A stretch of DNA of 64,000 nt. It comes from Streptomyces anulatus. GTDB taxonomy: Bacteria > Actinomycetota > Actinomycetes > Streptomycetales > Streptomycetaceae. A model generated the notes under the pieces. That model was not told the DNA's origin. It did no database searches and worked only from the letters and a program-made list of their open reading frames with translations. Within the stretch, counting starts at the first letter, position 1; each line of letters opens with the position of its first letter. The stretch spans positions 496,001 through 560,000 of the forward strand of contig NZ_JOEZ01000007.1 in NCBI RefSeq assembly GCF_000721175.1, read 5' to 3'. The position numbers and the translations under genes were made by a program. Of this stretch, positions 1 through 11,665 are shown in pieces.

Positions 1-1863
1 CCACGTCCGGTGCAGCCCCGCGAACCGCCCCGTACCGCCGATCAGTTCGGCCGGCGCGCCGTCCTCCACGATCCGGCCGTGCTCCATCACCAGCACCCGG
101 TCCGCGATCTCCACCGTGGAGAGCCGGTGGGCGATCACCACCGCCGTGCGGCCGTGCAGCACCGTGTCCATGGCCCGCTGCACGGCCCGCTCGCCCGGGA
201 TGTCCAGGGAACTGGTCGCCTCGTCCAGGATCAGTACCGCCGGGTTCGCCAGCAGGGCGCGGGCGAAGGCCACCAACTGCCGCTGGCCCGCCGAGATCCG
301 CCCGCCCCGCTTGCGCACGTCGGTGTCGTAGCCGTCCGGCAGGGCGGCGATGAAGTCGTGCGCGCCGATCGCCTTCGCGGCCTGCTCGATCTCCTCGCGG
401 GTGGCGTCCGGGCGGCCGATCGCGATGTTCTCCGCGACCGTCCCGGAGAACAGGAACGCCTCCTGCGTCACCATCACCACGCCCCGCCGCAGCTCGGCGG
501 TGTGCAGGTCGCGCAGGTCCGTGCCGTCCAGCAGGACCCGGCCGTCGGTCGGGTCGTAGAAGCGGGCCAGCAGCTTGGCGAGCGTGGACTTGCCCGCGCC
601 CGTGGAGCCGACGACCGCCACCGTCCGGCCCGCAGGGATGTGCAGGTCGAAGGTGGGCAGCACCTCACCGCCCGTACGGTAGGCGAACCGCACCCCGTCG
701 AACGTGACCTCCCGGCCCGGGAGTTCGCCGGAGAGCGGCGGCAGCTCCCTGGGCCGGTCGGTCTCCGGGACGTTCGGCGTCTGGGCCAGCAGACCGGCGA
801 TCTTCGTCAGTGAGGCGGCCGCCGACTCGTAGGAGTTGAGGAACATCCCCAGCCGGTCGATCGGGTCGTACAGCCGGCGCAGATACAGCACCGCCGCCGC
901 CAGCACCCCGAGCGCCAGCGTCCCGTCCGCCACCCGGTAGGCGCCCCACAGCACCATGCCGGCCACTGCCGTGTTCGCGATCAGCCGCGAGCCGACGACA
1001 TAGCGCGCCATCTCCAGGATCGCGTCGCCGTTCCTCCGCTCGTGGTCGCTGTTCAGCGCGCCGAACACGGCGTCGTTGCTCCGCTCCCGGCGGAACGCCT
1101 GCACCGGGCGGATGCCGTTCATCGTCTCCGCGAACTTCACGATCACCGCAGCGATCGCCGTCGACCGCGCCGTGAACGCGACGGACGCCCGCCGCCGGTA
1201 CATCCGGACCATCAGATACAGCGGTACGAAGGAGAGCGTGGCGATCGCGCCGATCCCCAGGTCCAGCCAGAGCAGCACCAACGAGATCGACACGAACGAC
1301 AGGACCACGCCGATCAGTTCCTGGAGCCCCTCGCTCAGCAGCTCCCGCAGCGACTCCACGTCCGTCGTGGAGCGCGAGATCAGCCGGCCCGAGGTGTAGC
1401 GCTCGTGGAAGTCGACGCTGAGCGCCTGCGCGTGCCGGAAGATCCGGCCGCGCAGATCGAGCAGCACGTCCTGGTTGATCCGCGCGGAGGCCCGGATGAA
1501 GCCGTACTGGAGGATGCCCGCGCCGACGGAACACAGTGCGTAGCCGACGGCGACCGCGATCAGCGGGCCGTAGTCGTGGTCCCGGAACGCCGGAACCCCG
1601 CTGTCGATCGCGTACGCCACCAGCAGCGGGCCCGCCTGCATCGCGACCTGCTGGACCAGCAGGAGCAGCGCCGCCACCGCGACCCGGCCGCGCATCGGGG
1701 CCAGCAGCGAGAACAGCAGCGCCCTCGTCGCCCCGGGCGGCGCGGGCAGGTCGTCCTGGTCGAACGGGTCGTCGGAGAGGGGCGGTTCGGGCGCGGCCGG
1801 ACTCTTCGCCCGGTGGTCGCCCTCGGCCGCCGGGAGCGAGGCGTCGTCGGTGGTCGTGGTCAT
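1..1863 (-). CDS. ABC exporter subunit, fused membrane and ATPase domains (3' end outside window)
   Basis: The reverse frame is open from an ATG at 1863 to the window edge, giving 621 residues without a stop, so the C-terminus is cut off. An N-terminal half with about six hydrophobic helices (exporter membrane domain) precedes an ATPase domain with Walker A (GSTGAGKST), a signature motif written SAGQRQ instead of SGGQ, and Walker B ending in the catalytic Glu (LILDEATSSLD). It overlaps the upstream exporter gene by ATGA at 1860-1863, so the two are co-translated and probably form a heterodimer that expels a hydrophobic compound, drug or peptide across the plasma membrane. The intact Walker B Glu here and the Asp in the partner suggest that this subunit carries the catalytically competent nucleotide site. 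The substrate cannot be read from the sequence. Confidence 0.93.
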   Translation of the reverse strand, partial: MTTTTDDASLPAAEGDHRAKSPAAPEPPLSDDPFDQDDLPAPPGATRALLFSLLAPMRGRVAVAALLLLVQQVAMQAGPLLVAYAIDSGVPAFRDHDYGPLIAVAVGYALCSVGAGILQYGFIRASARINQDVLLDLRGRIFRHAQALSVDFHERYTSGRLISRSTTDVESLRELLSEGLQELIGVVLSFVSISLVLLWLDLGIGAIATLSFVPLYLMVRMYRRRASVAFTARSTAIAAVIVKFAETMNGIRPVQAFRRERSNDAVFGALNSDHERRNGDAILEMARYVVGSRLIANTAVAGMVLWGAYRVADGTLALGVLAAAVLYLRRLYDPIDRLGMFLNSYESAAASLTKIAGLLAQTPNVPETDRPRELPPLSGELPGREVTFDGVRFAYRTGGEVLPTFDLHIPAGRTVAVVGSTGAGKSTLAKLLARFYDPTDGRVLLDGTDLRDLHTAELRRGVVMVTQEAFLFSGTVAENIAIGRPDATREEIEQAAKAIGAHDFIAALPDGYDTDVRKRGGRISAGQRQLVAFARALLANPAVLILDEATSSLDIPGERAVQRAMDTVLHGRTAVVIAHRLSTVEIADRVLVMEHGRIVEDGAPAELIGGTGRFAGLHRTW

Positions 1864-3734
1864 CGGGCACTGCCTTCCTCGGCGGGGACCTGCTGGACGG
1901 GGGCGCCCACCGGTGAGGCGGGAAGCCCCTCGGCGCCTTCGTGCCCCCGCGCCGTACGGGCCGGATCGCCGTGCTCGGCTCCCGACATCAGCCAGGCGTA
2001 CTCCGCGTTGTCGCGCAGCAGCTCCTGATGGGTGCCGACCGCGGCGATCCGGCCCCCAGACAGCAGCGCCACCCGGTCGGCCAGCATCACCGTGGAGGGG
2101 CGGTGCGCCACGACCACCGCGGTCGTCCGCTCCAGGACCTGCCGCAGCGCGGCCTCCACCAGCGTCTCCGTGTGCACGTCCAGCGCGGAGAGCGGGTCGT
2201 CCAGCACCAGGAAGCGCGGCTCCCCGACCACGGCGCGGGCCAGCGCCAGGCGCTGGCGCTGGCCGCCGGAGAGACTCAGGCCCTGCTCGCCGACCTCGGT
2301 GTCCAGGCCGCGCGGCAGGTCGTGCACGAAGCCGGCCTGGGCCACCGACAGCGCCCGGCGCACCTGCGCCTCGTCCGCGTCCGCCGCGCCCATCGTCACG
2401 TTCTCGCCGACCGTCGCGGAGAACAGTGTCGGCTCCTCGAACGCCACCGACACCAGCTCCCGCAGCCGTGAACGCTCCATCGTGGCGATGTCCTCACCGT
2501 CCAGCAGGATCCGCCCGCCGGTCACCTCGTGCAGGCGGGGCACCAGAGCGGTGAGCGTCGTCTTGCCCGACCCCGTACCCCCGACGAGGGCCAGCGTCTC
2601 ACCGGGCCGGATGTGCAGGTCGATCCCGGCGAGGACCGGCGGCGAGCCCGGATCCGCGTCCGGGTAGCGGAACTCGACGCCCTCGAACACCATCCCGGCG
2701 GCGGTGGCCGGCGCGTCCTCGCGTACGGCGACGGCCCCGGGCTCCTCCGCCACGTCCATCACCTCGAAGAACCGGTCGGTGGCGGTCGCCGACTCCTGGC
2801 TCATCGCCAGCAGGAAGCCGATCGACTCCACCGGCCAGCGCAGCGCGAGCGCCGTGGACAGGAACGCCACCAGCGTGCCCGCGGACAGCGAGCCGTCCGC
2901 CACCTGGATCGTGCCCAGCACCAGTGCCGCGCCGATCGCCAGCTCCGGGATGGCGGTGATCAGCGCCCAGATCCCGGCGAGCAGCCGGGCCTTGCCCAGC
3001 TCCGTGGTGCGCAGCCGGTGCGACAGCGCCCGGAAGGCCTGCGCCTGGCTGCGGTGCCGGCCGAAGCCCTTGACGATGCGGATGCCGAGCACGCTCTCCT
3101 CGACGACCGTGGTGAGATCGCCGACCTGGTCCTGGGCCCGGCGCGCGACCACCGAGTACTTCGTCTCGAACAGCGAGCACAGGATCATCAGCGGCACCGC
3201 GGGCGCCAGCAGCACCAGGCCGAGCGTCCAGTCCTGGGCGAACAGAAGGACGAACCCGAGCAGGATCGTCGTGGTGTTGACGATGAGGAAGGTCAGCGGG
3301 AACGCCAGGAACATGCGCAGCAGCATCAGGTCCGTCGTCCCGCGCGACAGCAGCTGACCCGAGGCCCAGCGGTCGTGGAAGGCGACCGGCAGCCGTTGCA
3401 GATGGCGGTACAGGTCCGCCCGCATCGACGCCTCGACCCCGGCCAGCGGGCGCGCCACCAGCCACCGCCGGAACCCGAACAGCAGCGCCTCCGCGATGCC
3501 GAGCAGCAGCAGATACAGCGCCCCCAGCCATACCCCGCCCGGATCGCGGTCGGCGACGGGACCGTCCACCATCCACTTCAGGACCAGCGGGATCACCAGC
3601 CCCAGAGAGGACGCCAGGATCGCCACGAGGGCGGCGGTGAACAGGCGCACCCGCACGGGTCGGACATAGGGCCACAGGCGCAGGAGGGAGCGCACGGCGG
3701 ACCGGTCCGTGCGCTCTGCAGGCTTTTCGGGCAT
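1860..3734 (-). CDS. ABC exporter subunit with degenerate ATP site
   Basis: This 624-residue fused membrane-ATPase protein has a helical transmembrane domain in the first ~330 residues, then Walker A (GGTGSGKTT), signature LSGGQRQR and Walker B VLDDPLSALD. The residue after the Walker B Asp is Asp, where hydrolysing sites carry Glu. In heterodimeric exporters of the TmrAB/BmrCD type one partner has exactly this substitution. The gene starts with ATG at 3734 and overlaps the next gene by four bases. About 170 bp separate it from the divergent ABC genes, and this gap probably holds both promoters. A Pro/Ala-rich C-terminal tail follows the ATPase domain. Family and partner are clear; the transported molecule is not. 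Confidence 0.94.
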   Translation of the reverse strand: MPEKPAERTDRSAVRSLLRLWPYVRPVRVRLFTAALVAILASSLGLVIPLVLKWMVDGPVADRDPGGVWLGALYLLLLGIAEALLFGFRRWLVARPLAGVEASMRADLYRHLQRLPVAFHDRWASGQLLSRGTTDLMLLRMFLAFPLTFLIVNTTTILLGFVLLFAQDWTLGLVLLAPAVPLMILCSLFETKYSVVARRAQDQVGDLTTVVEESVLGIRIVKGFGRHRSQAQAFRALSHRLRTTELGKARLLAGIWALITAIPELAIGAALVLGTIQVADGSLSAGTLVAFLSTALALRWPVESIGFLLAMSQESATATDRFFEVMDVAEEPGAVAVREDAPATAAGMVFEGVEFRYPDADPGSPPVLAGIDLHIRPGETLALVGGTGSGKTTLTALVPRLHEVTGGRILLDGEDIATMERSRLRELVSVAFEEPTLFSATVGENVTMGAADADEAQVRRALSVAQAGFVHDLPRGLDTEVGEQGLSLSGGQRQRLALARAVVGEPRFLVLDDPLSALDVHTETLVEAALRQVLERTTAVVVAHRPSTVMLADRVALLSGGRIAAVGTHQELLRDNAEYAWLMSGAEHGDPARTARGHEGAEGLPASPVGAPVQQVPAEEGSAR

Positions 3735-3907
3735 CAGGGCCGACCCTACGTTTCACCACTGACATCGGTCCTCCCAATTTCGGCCGGACCCCGCCGCTCC
3801 TCCCGGCCGGTCCGCCGGGTCGTACCCCGCATCAACCGATCGGCTGATGAGCCGTCGAGCGTGACGGCGGATACCGGCCGGGCCCGTCCGCCGGAACCCT
3901 GGTGGAC

Positions 3908-4825
3908 ATGGCAATCATCGAAGTCAACGGGGTGCGCAAGACCTACGCGGGCCGTGACGTGGTCGACGGCGTCTCCTTCTCCGTCGACCAGGGAGAGATC
4001 TTCGGCATCCTCGGCCCCAACGGGGCGGGCAAGACCACCACCGTCGAATGCGTGGAAGGCCTGCGCACCCCCGACGCGGGCACGGTCAGGGTCGCCGGGC
4101 TCGACCCCATCGCCGACCACGACCGGGTGACGCAGCTGCTCGGCGCGCAGCTCCAGGAGAGCGAGCTCCAGGCCAAACTGACCGTACGGGAGGCGCTGGA
4201 GCTCTACACCGCCTTCTACCCGGCCCCCGCCGACTGGCGTCCGCTCGCGGACCGGCTCGGCCTGGCGGACCGGCTCACCACCCGCTTCGCCCAGCTCTCC
4301 GGTGGCCAGAAACAGCGTCTGTTCATCGCCCTCGCCCTGATCGGCAACCCGAAGGTCGTCGTCCTCGACGAGCTGACCACCGGCCTCGACCCACGCGCCC
4401 GCCGCGACACCTGGCAGCTCATCGAGGAGATCCGCGACGGCGGGGTGACCGTCCTGCTCGTCACCCACTTGATGGAGGAGGCCCAGCGCCTCTGCGACCG
4501 GATCGCCGTCATCGACCGGGGCAAGGTCGTCGCCCTGGACACCCCGGCCGGGCTGATCCGGCGGTCCACCGGCTCCACCGTCGTCTCCTTCGTCCCCTCC
4601 CGCACCCCGACCGGACCCGAACTGGACCGGCTCGCCGCGCTGCCGGGCGTCGCGTCGGTGACCCCGCCCGATCCCGCCGGCGTCCTCGTCCTGCACGCCA
4701 CCGACGACACCGTCACCCCGCTCATCTCCCTGCTCGCCGAACTCGGCGTCACCGCCCGGCGGTTGCGGATCACCGAGACCAGCCTCGACGAAGCCTTCCT
4801 CGACCTCACCGGACAGGACGCCTGA
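3908..4825 (+). CDS. ABC transporter ATP-binding protein (DrrA-like efflux)
   Basis: A 305-residue ATPase: Walker A GPNGAGKTT near residue 38, signature LSGGQKQR near 131, Walker B VVLDELTTGLD, and the H-loop in LLVTHLMEEA. The last ~90 residues form the accessory domain found in DrrA-type ATPases of ABC-2 exporters, ending in the typical TSLDEAFLDLTG block. The start is uncertain: an ATG at 3908 or an in-frame GTG at 3902. Neither has a good Shine-Dalgarno sequence, so a leaderless transcript is possible. The permease gene follows after one base, and a sensor kinase and response regulator come next in the same unit. The cluster therefore looks like a self-regulated efflux system. Confidence 0.92.
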   Translation: MAIIEVNGVRKTYAGRDVVDGVSFSVDQGEIFGILGPNGAGKTTTVECVEGLRTPDAGTVRVAGLDPIADHDRVTQLLGAQLQESELQAKLTVREALELYTAFYPAPADWRPLADRLGLADRLTTRFAQLSGGQKQRLFIALALIGNPKVVVLDELTTGLDPRARRDTWQLIEEIRDGGVTVLLVTHLMEEAQRLCDRIAVIDRGKVVALDTPAGLIRRSTGSTVVSFVPSRTPTGPELDRLAALPGVASVTPPDPAGVLVLHATDDTVTPLISLLAELGVTARRLRITETSLDEAFLDLTGQDA

Positions 4826-4826
4826 C

Positions 4827-5624
4827 ATGAACCGCGAACCGACCCTGACCCGTGCGCCGGAGACGACCGCCCCGGCCCGCCGGCGCAGCCCCATGGCGGC
4901 CGTCCTGCTCACCGAGACGCGACTCTTCCTCCGCGAACCGGGCAGTCTCTTCTGGATCCTCGCCTTCCCGACCGTCCTCCTGGTGATCCTCGGCTTCATC
5001 CCCACCTTCAAGGAGGCCGACGACAACCTCGGCGGACGCCGGGTCATCGACCTCTACGTCCCCGTCTCCGTCCTGCTCGCCATGATCATGGCCGGGCTCC
5101 AGGCGATGCCACCGGTCCTCAGCGCCTACCGCGAACGCGGCATCCTGCGCCGCATGTCCACCACCCCGGTTCGGCCCTCGGCCCTGCTCACCGCCCAGAT
5201 CACCCTGCACGGCGCCGCCGCCCTCGGGTCGGCGCTCCTGGTCGTCGCCGTCGGCCGCGTCGGCTACGGGGTCGCGCTGCCCGGACAGCTGGCCGGCTAC
5301 GCACTGGCGCTGCTGCTCTCGGTCGCCGCCGTGCTCACCCTGGGCGCGACGATCTGCGCCCTGTCCCGTACGACGAAGGCGGCCACCGCGGTCGGCTCGG
5401 TCGCCTACCTCGCGATGATGTTCACCGCCGGGGTCTGGGTGCCCGTCCAGGCGATGCCCGACACTCTGCGCCGCATCGTGCAGTTGACCCCCTTCGGCGC
5501 CGCTTCCCAGGCCCTGGACCAGGCCGCGTCCGGCCACTGGCCGAGCTGGGCGTACCTCGGGGTCGTCGCGCTGTGGACCGTGCTGCTCGGCCTCGTCGCC
5601 GGTCGGCTCTTCCGGTGGCAGTGA
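4827..5624 (+). CDS. ABC-2 type transporter permease
   Basis: A 265-residue membrane protein with about six hydrophobic segments and the ABC-2 permease pattern: an N-terminal cytoplasmic stretch, a first helix near residues 37-55 (FWILAFPTVLLVILGFI), a cluster of central helices, and the conserved YLAMMFTAGVWVP block before the last helices. It begins one base after the ATPase stop and is expected to form the membrane channel with it. Its TGA stop overlaps the GTG start of the sensor kinase. The partner ATPase class suggests export of a drug, lipid or small molecule; the substrate is unknown. Confidence 0.92.
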   Translation: MNREPTLTRAPETTAPARRRSPMAAVLLTETRLFLREPGSLFWILAFPTVLLVILGFIPTFKEADDNLGGRRVIDLYVPVSVLLAMIMAGLQAMPPVLSAYRERGILRRMSTTPVRPSALLTAQITLHGAAALGSALLVVAVGRVGYGVALPGQLAGYALALLLSVAAVLTLGATICALSRTTKAATAVGSVAYLAMMFTAGVWVPVQAMPDTLRRIVQLTPFGAASQALDQAASGHWPSWAYLGVVALWTVLLGLVAGRLFRWQ

Positions 5625-6988
5625 CGGAGACTGCTCGCATGACGCAGCCGTCCTGCTCCCCGTGCCCGTCCGGTGCGCCGGGGCCCCGCACGGTCGAGGA
5701 CCGCTGGGAGCAGTTCTACCGGTACGGGCCCTACGCCGTCCTCAGCCTGTCCGTCCTCGTCGGGGCCGTCGCAGCCGATCTGATCATGACCCGCAGCGAG
5801 ATGTACCTGGCCGGGGCCCTGGCCGTCGCGGCGTACGGGCTCCAGCTCTGGTGGGGCCGGGCCCGCCCGCGTACCGCTCCGGGCGCCCCGGCCGGGGTGG
5901 CCTACTACGCCGTGCGGACCGTCCTCGCCTTCGCCCTGTCGTGGCTCAACCCGTTCTTCTCGATCTACGCGGCCCTCGGCTACTTCGACGTCGAACCCCT
6001 GCTGCCCAAGCGGGCCGTGCGGATCGGGCTGCTCGCCACCGCCGTCACCCTGGCCGGTTCGCAGAGCGGGGGACTGCCGCCCGCCTCCCTGATGAACTGG
6101 GTCGCCTTCGGTGCGCTGTACCTCCTCAACGCCTCGCTCGCCCTCTTCTTCCGGTACGTCGGGATGCGGGAGGAGGAGAAGGCCCGGATCCAGGTCGCGA
6201 CCATCGCCGAGCTGGAGCGCACCAACCTCCGGCTGGAGCAGGCCATGGCGGAGAACGCGGCCCTGCACGCCCAGCTCCTCGTCCAGGCCCGGGAGGCCGG
6301 GGTCGACGACGAGCGGCGCCGGCTCGCCGCCGAGATCCACGACACCCTCGCCCAGGGCCTCGCCGGGATCATCGCCCAGCTCCAGGTCGTCACCTCCGTC
6401 TCGGACCGCGATCCGGAGACCGCCCGCGTCCACTTGGAGCGGGCCGCCGCGCTCGCCCGCCACAGCCTCGGCGAGGCCCGCCGCTCCGTGCACAACCTGG
6501 CCCCCGCCGCCCTGGAACACGACGAACTGGCCGGGGCGCTGGAGAAGACGGTCGCAGGCTGGGCCGAACAGCACCGCGTCCGGGCCGACTTCACGGTCAC
6601 CGGCACCGTCGAACCGGTCCACGACGAGATCGCCGCCACCCTGCTGCGCATCGCGGGCGAGGCGCTGGCCAACGCCGGGCGGCACGCCGGGGCCTCACGG
6701 GTCGGGGTGACGCTGTCCTTCATGGACGATGAACTGACCCTGGACGTAAGGGACGACGGGCGCGGCTTCGACCCCGCGGCCGCCGCCCCGGCAGGGCGCA
6801 CCGGAGGCTTCGGCCTCGGCGGCATGCGGGCCCGCGCGGAACGCATCGCGGGCGCGGTCGAGGTGGAGTCGGAACCGGGCGGCGGCACCGCGGTATCGGC
6901 CAGAGTCCCGCTGGTCAGGCACCCCGTGAACAGCACCGCGGTGGCCCCTGGTCAGGCACCCGTGAGTCCCCGTACGGTGCCGTCATGA
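5621..6988 (+). CDS. Sensor histidine kinase, NarL/DesK (HisKA_3) type
   Basis: About 455 residues. Several N-terminal membrane helices (roughly residues 25-190) come before a linker, a HisKA_3 phospho-acceptor box with the His in AEIHDTLAQG near residue 241, and a HATPase domain with N-box EALANAGRHAG and G boxes DDGRGFDP and GGFGLGGMRARAE. I chose the GTG at 5621, which overlaps the permease stop (GTGA); an ATG at 5639 is an alternative. The gene overlaps the response regulator by ATGA. It probably senses a membrane or envelope signal, perhaps the exported compound, and phosphorylates the adjacent regulator. Confidence 0.93.
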   Translation: MTETARMTQPSCSPCPSGAPGPRTVEDRWEQFYRYGPYAVLSLSVLVGAVAADLIMTRSEMYLAGALAVAAYGLQLWWGRARPRTAPGAPAGVAYYAVRTVLAFALSWLNPFFSIYAALGYFDVEPLLPKRAVRIGLLATAVTLAGSQSGGLPPASLMNWVAFGALYLLNASLALFFRYVGMREEEKARIQVATIAELERTNLRLEQAMAENAALHAQLLVQAREAGVDDERRRLAAEIHDTLAQGLAGIIAQLQVVTSVSDRDPETARVHLERAAALARHSLGEARRSVHNLAPAALEHDELAGALEKTVAGWAEQHRVRADFTVTGTVEPVHDEIAATLLRIAGEALANAGRHAGASRVGVTLSFMDDELTLDVRDDGRGFDPAAAAPAGRTGGFGLGGMRARAERIAGAVEVESEPGGGTAVSARVPLVRHPVNSTAVAPGQAPVSPRTVPS

Positions 6989-7613
6989 CCGAGACCACCG
7001 CCCGCGCTGTCAGCCTCGTCGTCGTAGACGACCACCCGGTCGTCCGCGACGGGCTGCGCGGCATGTTCGCCGCCGCCGCCGGCTTCGAGGTGCTCGGCGA
7101 GGCGTCGAACGGAGTGGACGCGCTCGCGGTCGTCGAACGGCTCGACCCCGACGTCGTCCTGATGGACCTGCGGATGCCCGGCGGCGGGGGAGTGGCGGCC
7201 ATCGCCGAGCTGACCCGGCGCGGCGCGCGCTCCCAGGTCCTGGTGCTGACCACGTACGACACCGACTCCGACACACTGCCCGCGATCGAGGCGGGCGCGA
7301 CCGGCTACCTCCTCAAGGACGCCCCGCGCGAGGAGCTGTTCGCCGCCGTCCGGGCCGCCGCCGACGGGCGAAGCGTCCTGTCGCCCGCCGTCGCGTCCCG
7401 GCTGATGAACCGGGTCCGCACCTCCGCCGCCGACCAGGCCGAGACCTCCCTGTCGGCCCGTGAGCGCGAGGTGCTGGTGCTGGTGGCGCGGGGCACCACC
7501 AACCGGGAGATCGCCGCCGAGCTGTTCATCAGCGAGGCGACCGTGAAGACCCACCTCACCCACATCTTCGGCAAGCTGGGCGCCAAGGACCGGGCCGCGG
7601 CGGTCGCCGTCGG

Positions 7614-7638
<25 letters not shown>
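6985..7638 (+). CDS. NarL/FixJ family response regulator
   Basis: A 217-residue regulator. The receiver has acidic residues VVDDHP near residue 14, the phospho-acceptor Asp in VVLMDLRMPG near 59, Thr in LVLTTYD and Lys in GYLLKDA. The C-terminal LuxR helix-turn-helix reads LSAREREVLVLVARG with REIAAELFISEATVKTHL. All phosphorylation residues are present, so it is a conventional partner of the upstream kinase and probably controls the ABC genes. Its last 25 bases overlap the 3' end of the convergent glycogen debranching gene, so the two transcripts are antisense there. Confidence 0.95.
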
Positions 7639-10055
<2,417 letters not shown>

Positions 10056-10207
10056 CCTGTCGCCTCCCGCGGCTCGTGGGACGGGCACCTACGAGTGGCA
10101 CGCGGCGTCCCGGCCGCGGCCCTTCCCAGGCAGTCCTCCCCTCTGTTCTGCCCACCGGGCGGCCCGCACTCACGTTTCCCCCGACCGGCCCCGGTCGTTG
10201 GGGGAGC

Positions 10208-11449
10208 GTGAACCACTCAGCGAAGAGCGCACGGGCCGGCTCGGCCGCCGTGCTGACATGGGCAGGGCTGCTGACCGTGCTGGTCCTTCTGACCGGCTGC
10301 ACCGACACCCGGGAGGCCGTGCTCAACGGCAAGGCACGATCCCCCGGCGACGCGATCAGCGTCTTCCCCGAGAACGGTGCCAAGGACGTCGACGAGAAGA
10401 CCCGCATCGCGGTGAAGGTCCCCGACGGGCGGCTGGAGAGCGTGAAGGTCATGCGGATCGAGGACGCGCAGCAGCAGACGGTGGCGGGGCGCATCGCCGA
10501 GGACGGGCGCTCCTGGGCCCCGGAGCCCGAGGTGGCCCGGCTCGCCCTCGCCGCGAAGTACAGCATCGACGCGGTGGCCGTGGACGGTGCCGGGCGCCGC
10601 TCCGCCCGGCACGCCACGTTCACCACGCTCGTCCCCGAGCACCGCTTCATCGGCTACTTCAAACCGGAGAACCGGTCCACCGTCGGCACCGGCATGATCG
10701 TCTCCTTCTCCTTCAACCGGCCCGTCGCCGATCGCGCCGCCGTGGAGAAGGCCATCCGGGTGACGTCCGATCCGGTGGTGGAGGTCGCCGGCCACTGGTT
10801 CGGCAAGGACCGGCTCGACTTCCGCCCGAAGGCGTACTGGAAGCCAGGCACCGAGGTCACCGTCGACATCGGGCTGCGGGACGTCGAAGGCGCCCCGGGG
10901 GTCTACGGCAGCCAGGACAAGACCGTCGTCTTCACCATCGGCCGCTCCCAGGTCTCCCGGGTCGACGCGGAGGACAAGACCATGGAGGTGCGCCGGGACG
11001 GAGAGCTCGTCGTGACGGTCCCGATCACCGCGGGCGCCCCGAAGACGACCACGTACAACGGGAAGATGGTGGTCACCGAGATGCACGAGGTGACCCGGAT
11101 GAACGGGGCGACCGTCGGCTTCACGGACAAGGAGGGCAAGGGCGAGTACGACATCAAGGACGTTCCGCACGCGATCCGGCTCACCGAGTCCGGCACCTTC
11201 CTGCACGGCAACTACTGGGCCGACGAGTCCGTCTTCGGCGAGGAGAACGTCAGCCACGGCTGCATCGGGCTGCGCGACGCCAAGGGCGGCAGCGGCTCCA
11301 CGCCCGGCGGCTGGTTCTTCGACCGGACCCTGATCGGCGACGTGGTCGAGGTGGTCAACTCCCGGGACGGAAAGGTCGCACCGGACAACGGACTCAGCGG
11401 CTGGAACCTCGGCTGGAAGAAGTGGAAGGCCGGTTCAGCCCTGCGCTGA
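10208..11449 (+). CDS. L,D-transpeptidase lipoprotein, copy 1
   Basis: 413 residues from a GTG at 10208. A lipoprotein signal ends in the lipobox LLTGC near residue 30. Two Ig-like domains follow (the fold seen in LdtMt2), then a YkuD catalytic domain with HGNYW and the active-site Cys in SHGCIGLRD. These enzymes make 3-3 cross-links in peptidoglycan, here from the outer face of the membrane. The neighbouring gene at 11666 encodes a paralogue of exactly the same length, so the pair arose by tandem duplication. The two copies differ in the C-terminal tail (KKWKAGSALR here). Confidence 0.93.
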   Translation: MNHSAKSARAGSAAVLTWAGLLTVLVLLTGCTDTREAVLNGKARSPGDAISVFPENGAKDVDEKTRIAVKVPDGRLESVKVMRIEDAQQQTVAGRIAEDGRSWAPEPEVARLALAAKYSIDAVAVDGAGRRSARHATFTTLVPEHRFIGYFKPENRSTVGTGMIVSFSFNRPVADRAAVEKAIRVTSDPVVEVAGHWFGKDRLDFRPKAYWKPGTEVTVDIGLRDVEGAPGVYGSQDKTVVFTIGRSQVSRVDAEDKTMEVRRDGELVVTVPITAGAPKTTTYNGKMVVTEMHEVTRMNGATVGFTDKEGKGEYDIKDVPHAIRLTESGTFLHGNYWADESVFGEENVSHGCIGLRDAKGGSGSTPGGWFFDRTLIGDVVEVVNSRDGKVAPDNGLSGWNLGWKKWKAGSALR

Positions 11450-11665
11450 GGGTCCCGGCCGCTCCGTGGGCCCGGTCGTCTCCCCGGCCGGCCCCGGCAC
11501 CCCGCGCCACCTGCGCGGCTCTCCGGACCACTTGGGACGGAACGGTGACATTCCGGAGGGAGTTCACCCCGCTCGCGATGTGATTATCTTGCGGCGGCGC
11601 GCATGTTCGGCGCGCGGGGGTGCGGGCCATGGCGGGACCAGGCCGTGCGAGGGGAGACGACCACA

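Noticed and set aside
10089..10207. Additional upstream start for L,D-transpeptidase copy 1 (frame opens at 9986)
   Set aside because: The extension would overlap the debranching enzyme gene and displace the lipoprotein signal from the N-terminus.
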